A stretch of DNA of 40,290 bases from DATGMS01 sp040905145 (GTDB lineage Bacteria; Bacteroidota; Bacteroidia; Cytophagales; Cyclobacteriaceae), in NCBI GenBank assembly GCA_040905145.1, contig JBBDSC010000096.1:1-40290 (forward strand). Direction: 5' to 3'. Of the stretch, positions 34,502 to 40,290 are shown in pieces. Under the pieces are notes generated by a model. The model saw nothing but the letters and a program-made list of their open reading frames with translations. It ran no database searches and was not told the DNA's origin. Each line of letters starts with the position of its first letter. Position 1 is the first letter of the stretch. The position numbers and the translations under genes were made by a program.

Positions 34502-36814
34502 ATGGCTATAAAATCCCTTCTGTTAATCCAGATCCTAATCACAATCTTCTGCAATACAGCTTTTTCGAAAGAGCCCTGTAATTTCACGGTCCGGGGAAAG
34601 GTTATTCATGATGAAAACAACGAACCTATAGAGGATGCTTATATATGGATCAACGAGCTCGAAAAAGGGACGATTTCTGATGAGAAGGGAAATTTCCGGA
34701 TAGACGATTTATGTAAAGGGAGTTACTCCATAAAGGTTACCTTCCTGGGCCACCAGGAAGAAAAGAAAAAAATAGATATAGAACGAAACGCCAGTATCAC
34801 TTTTAGAATGAAGGGGGATGATGTCTTACTGGAAGGGATAGAAATCCATGGCCATCGGGATGCGGTAATTACCACCAGTACCGTTTCTTCCCTGACGGGC
34901 AGGATACTTGATGAAAGCAGAGGGAAAAACCTTGGAGAAATGCTCAAACAGATATCCGGTGTAACTACCTTTACCACGGGAGCAAATATTGCGAAACCAG
35001 TAATCCATGGCCTGCACAGTAATAGGATCATGATCTTAAATAATGGCATCAGGCAGGAAGGCCAGCAGTGGGGATCGGAACATGCCCCGGAAATTGATCC
35101 TTTTATGGCAGATGAAATTGCCGTGGTCAAAGGAGCAGAAACAGTAAGGTTTGGACCAGAGGCTATGGGAGGAGTAATTGTGGTCAACCCCCCTTCCCTG
35201 CCTGTAAGCAAAGGAATAAAAGGGGAAGTTAACCTTATTGGTGCCAGTAACGGCCGATCAGGGACAGCTGCTGTAAACATCAGTGGTGGCTCTGATAAAA
35301 TCAAGGGATTGGGTTACCGTATCCAATCTTCGGGTAAGTATGGGGGGAACATCCGTTCCCCTGATTATTTTCAATCCAACACAGGAGTAAGGGAATTGAA
35401 CTTTTCCGGTGCTTTGGGATACAGTTCCACGAGATTGGGAATGGAATTGTTCTATAGTAGATTCCAGACCACCTTGGGAATTCTTGGCGATGCCCACACG
35501 GGAAACCTGTCAGACCTCCAAGCCATTATTGAAAATGGGCGGCCTTTTAGGGAAGCGGACTTTACTTATGATATTGTCAACCCCAGACAAGAGGTCATTC
35601 ACGATTTATTGAAAGCAAAAGCCCACTACCATTTAAGCAATGGGGCCAAGTTCAATTTTCAATATGGATTTCAGCAAAATCAAAGGCAGGAATTTGACAA
35701 AAGGAGGGGTGAGCTCAACAACAGGGCTGCTTTGGATTTGGAGTTGTTTACGAATACCTTGGATCTTTCCTATGACCATGCCACCAGGAAACATTGGAAT
35801 GGCTCTGTTGGATTGAGTGTCATGCAGCAGGTGAACAACAATATTCCCGGCACTGGAGTGACTCCCTTGATTCCCAATTACGACATGTACAATCTCGGCT
35901 TTTTTGCCATAGAAAAATTCACCAAGGGACACTTGGAGCTGGAAGGGGGATTGAGATACGACCATCGTTTTGTTGATGCTGTGCGTTTTAACCAAAATCA
36001 GGAATTAGAGAAAAAAATATACACCTTTCGGAATTTCACGGCTTTTTTGGGAGGAATTTATAGCATTTCACAAAATATCACCTTGAGCACGAATTTCGGA
36101 TCTGCCTGGAGACCGCCCAATATAAACGAGCAGTTCAGCCAAGGATTGCATCATGGATCGGCAGCTTATGAATATGGTAACCCCGATTTCAAAAGTGAAC
36201 AAGCCTATAAATGGATCAATACTTTTTCTTATACGGGAAACAGGTTCAATTTTGAACTTACGGGGTATCTAAACCAGATCAATCATTATATCTACCTCAA
36301 CCCTACAGAGGAGCAGTTGGTTTCTTTGAGAGGTACCTTCAATATATTTCAATACGAACAAACCAATGCAAGGCTTTGGGGATTGGATCTGACTTCCAAT
36401 TATGAAATTCACCCCAACCTGGAATGGTATGCCAGAGGAGCCCTCATCAGGGCCAAAGACATGGTCCACGGAAATAATTTGCCATTTATCCCGGTGGACA
36501 GGATTGAATCCGGCCTTACCTTTAAAATGAAACAGGTGGGGAAATTAACCCAAAACAGAATTACCCTCAGTAATCTGGCTGTAGCCCAACAAAAAAGGGA
36601 ACCCGATTTTGATTTTGCTCCTGCACCTTCCGGTTATCATCTTTGGAATATGAGCATGAGTACTTACATACCCATAGGGGATAATAAATTAAACGTCGGA
36701 TTGGCCGTAACCAACGTGCTCGATACTGCCTATAAAGAATACATGAACCGTTTTAGATATTTTTCCCATGAAATGGGAAGAAATATCACCTTGAGGATTA
36801 AATATAATTTCTAA
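34502..36814 (+). CDS. TonB-dependent outer-membrane receptor
   Basis: A 770-residue receptor with a signal peptide (1-22), a CarbopepD_reg domain (about 27-108), a TonB plug (about 115-230) and a 22-strand-type barrel ending in the aromatic C terminus IKYNF. The plug includes KPVIHGLHSNRIMILNNGIR and GSEHAPEIDP, typical of the plug type found in ZnuD-like and related receptors, followed by VKGAETVRFGPEAMGGVIVV. ATG 34502 starts a normal signal sequence; the longer frame from TTG 34445 does not. It ends 11 bases before a lipoprotein gene, so the two are co-transcribed. A metal or small-chelate ligand, perhaps zinc, is possible but not shown. Confidence 0.94.
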   Translation: MAIKSLLLIQILITIFCNTAFSKEPCNFTVRGKVIHDENNEPIEDAYIWINELEKGTISDEKGNFRIDDLCKGSYSIKVTFLGHQEEKKKIDIERNASITFRMKGDDVLLEGIEIHGHRDAVITTSTVSSLTGRILDESRGKNLGEMLKQISGVTTFTTGANIAKPVIHGLHSNRIMILNNGIRQEGQQWGSEHAPEIDPFMADEIAVVKGAETVRFGPEAMGGVIVVNPPSLPVSKGIKGEVNLIGASNGRSGTAAVNISGGSDKIKGLGYRIQSSGKYGGNIRSPDYFQSNTGVRELNFSGALGYSSTRLGMELFYSRFQTTLGILGDAHTGNLSDLQAIIENGRPFREADFTYDIVNPRQEVIHDLLKAKAHYHLSNGAKFNFQYGFQQNQRQEFDKRRGELNNRAALDLELFTNTLDLSYDHATRKHWNGSVGLSVMQQVNNNIPGTGVTPLIPNYDMYNLGFFAIEKFTKGHLELEGGLRYDHRFVDAVRFNQNQELEKKIYTFRNFTAFLGGIYSISQNITLSTNFGSAWRPPNINEQFSQGLHHGSAAYEYGNPDFKSEQAYKWINTFSYTGNRFNFELTGYLNQINHYIYLNPTEEQLVSLRGTFNIFQYEQTNARLWGLDLTSNYEIHPNLEWYARGALIRAKDMVHGNNLPFIPVDRIESGLTFKMKQVGKLTQNRITLSNLAVAQQKREPDFDFAPAPSGYHLWNMSMSTYIPIGDNKLNVGLAVTNVLDTAYKEYMNRFRYFSHEMGRNITLRIKYNF

Positions 36815-36825
36815 CTTAAATTTTA

Positions 36826-37446
36826 ATGATGATGAAAAAATTGAATTTAAAACTGTTGAGTGCCCTTCTAGTCCCTATGGCTTTCATTCTGGCGTCCTGT
36901 GAAAAAGATGATCCTGTACCAGAAGTCGATCAGGAAGTAATCACCGCCGTTACTTTAACCTTTGCCGAGGTAGATGACGCCGATGTACCTGTTGCAGGAT
37001 CAGCATTTGAAGTAGTGGCCCGGGATGTCGAAGGCATTTCCTTGGGAAATTCCCCGGAAATTGATGTAATCAGTTCTTTGGAAGCCGGGAAAAAATACCA
37101 GTTGGAGATTTCCCTTTATAACGGCATTGCCGATGAAGATGTCACCGTAGAAGTTGCTGAAGATGACACAGAACATCAATTTTATTTCCTTGGTTCAGCT
37201 TTAGTGGGGGAAGCAGCCTTCTTAACGTATGCCTACAATGATTCCGATGGGAATGGAAACCCTGTGGGATTGAAAGGTAATATAGCTGTTGATGAATCAG
37301 CTACCTCCAATGCGGGAACTTTCAGAGTTGTCCTGAGACATGATTCCAACAAGGATTTTACAGGGGCAGACGATCCTAATTTTGAAAATTTTGAGCAAGC
37401 AGGGGGGGAATCTGATCTGGACGTTACTTTTCAGGTAACTTTATAA
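36826..37446 (+). CDS. Acidic lipoprotein partner of the TonB-dependent receptor
   Basis: A 206-residue lipoprotein with a signal ending LASC (Cys25). The mature protein is very acidic (many Asp and Glu), rich in beta-prone segments, with ITAVTLTFAEVDD near its start and LRHDSNKDFTGADDPNFENF near its end. Proteins of this type, often labelled type 1 periplasmic-binding-fold-like, are regularly found directly downstream of this receptor type in Bacteroidota. The acidic repeats suggest metal or calcium binding. It starts 11 bases after the receptor's stop and ends at a strong terminator, so the two-gene operon is complete. Three consecutive ATGs make the exact start uncertain by two residues. 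Confidence 0.83.
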   Translation: MMMKKLNLKLLSALLVPMAFILASCEKDDPVPEVDQEVITAVTLTFAEVDDADVPVAGSAFEVVARDVEGISLGNSPEIDVISSLEAGKKYQLEISLYNGIADEDVTVEVAEDDTEHQFYFLGSALVGEAAFLTYAYNDSDGNGNPVGLKGNIAVDESATSNAGTFRVVLRHDSNKDFTGADDPNFENFEQAGGESDLDVTFQVTL

Positions 37447-37455
37447 TTATTACCC

Positions 37456-37498
37456 TCCGCAAGGGGAGTTGGACAATTCCCCTTGCGGATCTTTTTTT
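37456..37498 (+). terminator. Strong terminator of the receptor-lipoprotein operon
   Basis: A 12-bp perfect stem TCCGCAAGGGGA / TCCCCTTGCGGA (37456-37467 with 37478-37489), with a 10-base loop, is followed by seven T residues. It begins 9 bases past the stop of the lipoprotein gene. Confidence 0.95.
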
Positions 37499-37568
37499 AA
37501 AAAGGCAGAAGCAACATTAAAAGCCGCATGTTTTTTATTTTTTAAGCTATTTTTAAAGTACTTGTTTT

Positions 37569-37576
37569 TATATTTG
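37569..37576 (+). promoter_or_regulatory. Candidate -7 box for the PQQ dehydrogenase gene
   Basis: TATATTTG matches TAnnTTTG and lies 79 bases before the ATG at 37656, downstream of the previous terminator. No clear -33 element is visible. Confidence 0.45.
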
Positions 37577-37655
37577 GCAATCATTTTGCCTACACCCTTT
37601 CCCTTATATCATTAAAATCATATTGAAATATAAAAAACTGAAATAAACACAAAAT

Positions 37656-38783
37656 ATGAAAAAGAATTATTTATCAATGCTTTTCTTCCTTACCACTGTT
37701 GGTTTTGCCTGTGCGCAGGACCGGACGATAGGACCGGAGATCATCACTCCTGAAAATGAGGATTATACGGTGGAAACCATTATTGATGGTATGCAAATTC
37801 CCTGGGGCATGACCTTTCTTCCTGATGGAAGCCTACTGGTGACGGAAAAGGAAGGTGAAATGATCCGCTTTAAAGACGGTGAAAAAACAATAATAGAAGG
37901 TTTACCGGAAATTACTGTCCAGGGGCAAGGCGGTTTTATGGATATTATTTTACACCCCGATTATGAAAATAACGGATGGCTGTATTTTACCTATGCTTCA
38001 TCAGAAGGTGAAGGTGAGGGGGCCAATACCGCTATTGCCCGTGCCAAATTAACCGATAATAAACTTACAGACCTTCAGGTGCTGTATAAAGCCAGCCCCA
38101 ATTCTGACAGGGGCCAACATTTTGGATCAAGAATGGCTTTTGATGATGAAGGTTATCTGTATTTTTCCATTGGAGACAGAGGGGACAATGAAAACAATCC
38201 TCAGGACATCACCAGAGATGGTGGCAAGATTTACAGAATAAATGATGACGGAAGTATTCCTGAGGATAATCCTTTTGTCGATGAAGCCAATGCCAAAACA
38301 GCCATTTATTCTTACGGACATAGAAATCCACAGGGAATGATCAAACATCCGGATACAGGTGCCATTTGGGTCAATGAGCATGGTCCCCGGGGCGGCGATG
38401 AGATCAATGTGATCAAAAAAGGGGCTAATTACGGCTGGCCCGTCATCACCTATGGGATCAACTATGACGGCATAGAAATTACGGAGGAAAGAAGCAAACC
38501 TGGGATGGAACAGCCCCTTTATTATTGGTTGCCGTCTATTGCACCCAGTGGCTTTGCCGTAGTAACGGGTGAAGTATACCCTGAATGGGAAGACGATTTG
38601 CTAATAGGATCCATGAAATTCAGCTATTTGGAAAAGCTAACGCTGGAAAACAATAAAGTTGTAAAAAGGGAAAAATTGATGGACGGCGTAGGCCGTGTCA
38701 GAAACGTAAAGATCGGCCCTGATGGTCATATTTATGCCGGATTAGATGGCAAGGGAATAGTTAAGCTTGTGCCGAAGCAATAA
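37656..38783 (+). CDS. PQQ-dependent sugar dehydrogenase (Asd/YliI-like)
   Basis: A 375-residue six-bladed propeller of the soluble glucose/aldose dehydrogenase family. These oxidise aldoses to lactones with pyrroloquinoline quinone and calcium in the periplasm. Typical blocks are present: IPWGMTFLPDGSLLVTE (48-64), GGFMDIILHPDY (92-103), GQHFGSRMAF (153-162) with catalytic His155, FSIGDRGDN, PQDITRDGGKIYRI, YGHRNPQGM and EHGPRGGDEIN. The signal peptide ends GFACAQ, so it is either cut by signal peptidase I or lipidated at Cys19. PQQ synthesis genes are not in the window, so the cofactor may be scavenged. It is a single gene facing argJ. Confidence 0.94.
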   Translation: MKKNYLSMLFFLTTVGFACAQDRTIGPEIITPENEDYTVETIIDGMQIPWGMTFLPDGSLLVTEKEGEMIRFKDGEKTIIEGLPEITVQGQGGFMDIILHPDYENNGWLYFTYASSEGEGEGANTAIARAKLTDNKLTDLQVLYKASPNSDRGQHFGSRMAFDDEGYLYFSIGDRGDNENNPQDITRDGGKIYRINDDGSIPEDNPFVDEANAKTAIYSYGHRNPQGMIKHPDTGAIWVNEHGPRGGDEINVIKKGANYGWPVITYGINYDGIEITEERSKPGMEQPLYYWLPSIAPSGFAVVTGEVYPEWEDDLLIGSMKFSYLEKLTLENNKVVKREKLMDGVGRVRNVKIGPDGHIYAGLDGKGIVKLVPKQ

Positions 38784-38841
38784 AAGCTGATGGAGTTGGA
38801 AGTTGAAAAGTGAAAATTTTTCACATCTCATTTCTTTAAAA

Positions 38842-38896
38842 GAAAAGTGTCAACCAGGTTCTGGATATCACGTCCTGAATTTAGTTGACACTTTTC
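38842..38896. mobile_element. Collapsed insertion-sequence or MITE ends (copy B)
   Basis: Perfect 13-bp inverted repeats GAAAAGTGTCAAC (38842-38854) and GTTGACACTTTTC (38884-38896) bound a 29-base centre. Read inward from the TGTCAAC ends, the two arms stay similar for 23 bases (16 of 23 identical), so they meet or overlap in the middle with no coding sequence between. The right arm (38868-38890) is identical to copy A at 16988-17010. The structure suits terminal inverted repeats of an insertion sequence after loss of its interior. It could also act as a transcript hairpin for the PQQ dehydrogenase gene, 58 bases upstream. Confidence 0.55.
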
Positions 38897-38987
38897 CACT
38901 TAATGTTTTTTTTTCGATCAGATCATAATGCTCACAAGCTGGAGGCACGTTTTCATGACTGCTTTTTTGGGGCTATTTATTCAATTG

Positions 38988-39149
38988 CCGTTTGGCTTTA
39001 GCCAACGGGAAAATGGACAAATGATTCCTGTGGCTTTAGCCACATTTTCTTGAGGGGCTATTAATGGGGCTAAAGCCCAGAATTTTCTTCCCATTCCTTT
39101 TCCCCGCCCTGAAGGACGGGGCAATATTACGGATTAAAATTCTCCGTAA
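38988..39149. repeat. REP-like palindrome cluster before argJ
   Basis: Five palindromes lie in 162 bases: CCGTTTGGCT..AGCCAACGG (38988-39008), TGTGGCTTTAGCCACA (39029-39044), GGGCTAAAGCCC (39067-39078), CCCCGCCCT..AGGACGGGG with one mismatch (39102-39121) and TTACGGA..TCCGTAA (39127-39149). The first three share a GGCTTTAGCC core, the third in inverse orientation. This is the layout of REP/BIME elements. The last one may also serve as the argJ terminator. Confidence 0.65.
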
Positions 39150-39199
39150 CACACCAACTTTTTGACATTGGCATCCGACATCCGATTCCTCTTCAATAA

Positions 39200-40290
39200 T
39201 CAAGTGGTATAAACCGAATTGAACAACACGTAATCCGTGGTGAGGTCACTCCCCCAGCCAATACCTTCCTCTTTGCCTGTGTTCACTTCCAGATGAACCC
39301 TGATATTGGATTCACGTAGAAGCCGTTTCATATAATTCTTGTCAAAATCGGTGGGTGCCCCTCGCTTGAATACCTGTACCATATTTTCGTGGTCCCCTAT
39401 ATAAAGATTGGCCTTTTTGTAGGAAAAAGGAATCCCTGCATTTCCACAGGCGGCTATAATCCTCCCCCAGTTGGGATCCCTGCCAAACATGGCTGTTTTT
39501 ACCAAGGAGGAACCAGAAATGGCCCTGATCAACTTTCTGGCATTTTTTTCTGACCGAGCTTTGGAAACACGGTACTCTATAAATTTGGAGGCCCCTTCCC
39601 CATCCGAAACGATCAACTTAGCCAGGTGAATCAATAATTCAAGCAGCTTATCCCTAAAAAGCAAATAGGCGGGATCTTCTTTGGAGGTTACTTTCTTATT
39701 GTCGGCAAGCCCATTTGCCAGCACCGCAACCATATCATTGGTAGAGGTGTCCCCATCCACGGTGATCATATTGAAGGAACGGTCCACGCAGTATTTCAAC
39801 GTCTCCTGAAGCAATTTTTCCTCAATGGCAAAATCTGTCACCACAAAGGAAAGCATGGTAGCCATATTGGGGTGTATCATTCCGGAACCTTTCGCCACAC
39901 CCCCTAAATTTATCTGGATACCATCAAATTCAAATTCCGCAAATCCTTCTTTTGCAAAAGTGTCTGTGGTCAAAATGGCATTGGCCACAAAAGACCCTGC
40001 TTTCGTATTGTTGCTTAGTTTTGGAATATTGATTTTTATACCTTCCACCACTTCCTCTGTAGGGAATTTCTCTCCGATCAGCCCGGTAGAAGCCACAATT
40101 ACATCCTCCGGGGAAATGTTCAACATTTCAGCAACCGCATTGGCCATGGCTTCAGCACCTAATCTCCCCTGTTCTCCGGTACAGGCATTGGCATTGCCTG
40201 CATTGCAGACGATTACCTGGGCCCTGTTGTTTTTAAGGTGCTTTTGAGTGATCTTAATGGGTTCGGCAAGTACCTTGTTTTGGGTAAAAG
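39200..40290 (-). CDS. argJ: Glutamate N-acetyltransferase/amino-acid acetyltransferase (partial)
   Basis: The 3' part of argJ, cut by the window end; the frame stays open upstream of the ATG at 40147 and reads AEPIKITQKHLKNNRAQVIV then CNAGNANACTGEQGRLGAEAM, a hallmark ArgJ block, so that ATG is internal. The enzyme transfers acetyl groups between acetylornithine and glutamate in arginine synthesis. It is made as a precursor that self-cleaves before the Thr in GSGMIHPNMATML (codon 39857-39859), which then acts as the nucleophile. VDGDTSTNDM and the C-terminal GWGSDLTTDYVLFNSVYTT also fit. About 363 codons are present; full-length relatives have about 400. Neighbouring arginine genes would lie outside the window. 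Confidence 0.95.
   Translation of the reverse strand, partial: FTQNKVLAEPIKITQKHLKNNRAQVIVCNAGNANACTGEQGRLGAEAMANAVAEMLNISPEDVIVASTGLIGEKFPTEEVVEGIKINIPKLSNNTKAGSFVANAILTTDTFAKEGFAEFEFDGIQINLGGVAKGSGMIHPNMATMLSFVVTDFAIEEKLLQETLKYCVDRSFNMITVDGDTSTNDMVAVLANGLADNKKVTSKEDPAYLLFRDKLLELLIHLAKLIVSDGEGASKFIEYRVSKARSEKNARKLIRAISGSSLVKTAMFGRDPNWGRIIAACGNAGIPFSYKKANLYIGDHENMVQVFKRGAPTDFDKNYMKRLLRESNIRVHLEVNTGKEEGIGWGSDLTTDYVLFNSVYTT

Overview
The window looks like a chromosomal segment of a Bacteroidota bacterium, most likely order Cytophagales (Cyclobacteriaceae-like). The grounds are moderate-to-low GC with very AT-rich spacers, SusC/OmpA-type outer-membrane receptors that start with a carboxypeptidase-regulatory domain, lipoproteins with Bacteroidota-style signal peptides, TAnnTTTG promoter boxes, few Shine-Dalgarno sites, and a LytS/LytTR two-component pair. 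The lineage is inferred from protein style, not from a marker gene. There is no rRNA, no complete tRNA, no CRISPR array, no intact transposase and no recognisable defence system.

Layout. 1-962 is an AT-rich spacer with a nested inverted repeat and a possible 27-residue membrane peptide. 963-6274 holds an M3 peptidase, a GC-richer SDR oxidoreductase, a lipoprotein sugar isomerase/epimerase with a Dabb protein, and a Lys-rich secreted protein. 6498-12295 (minus) is a complete tripartite RND efflux operon (adaptor, pump, outer-membrane channel). 13049-21188 (minus) is an eight-gene glycan cluster: two GT2-type enzymes, two GT4 enzymes, then a repeat island, then a GT4, a DUF268 methyltransferase-like protein, a GT11 fucosyltransferase and a GT2. 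The last three are coupled by 4-base ATGA overlaps. 21419-23524 carries a PAP2 phosphatase, a Tat-exported SGNH hydrolase and a small charged protein. 23790-27727 carries a LytS-like histidine kinase, its LytTR regulator, an AI-2E-family permease and a 4-TM protein. 27869-29287 is glutamate dehydrogenase.

29641-30828 is the most unusual stretch. It has an intact Cys-rich thioredoxin-fold protein, a 40-residue Cys protein, and between the first of these and glutamate dehydrogenase two gene remnants in three reading frames: a CsoR/RcnR-like metal regulator and the C-terminal half of a CcdA/ArsG-like permease. I read this as a decayed metal or metalloid detoxification locus.

31031-38783 has a DUF3820 protein, two large outer-membrane receptors (the second with a partner lipoprotein) and a PQQ-dependent sugar dehydrogenase, separated by clear terminators and promoter boxes. 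The end is the 3' part of argJ (minus). The convergent gap before argJ holds a collapsed insertion-sequence-like inverted repeat followed by five REP-like palindromes. One end of the same element recurs inside the glycan cluster.

The strongest candidates for something undescribed are small or non-coding: the decayed metal locus with its Cys-rich mini-protein and a 14-bp tandem repeat, and the families of short palindromic elements in the spacers. No multi-gene system stands out as new.
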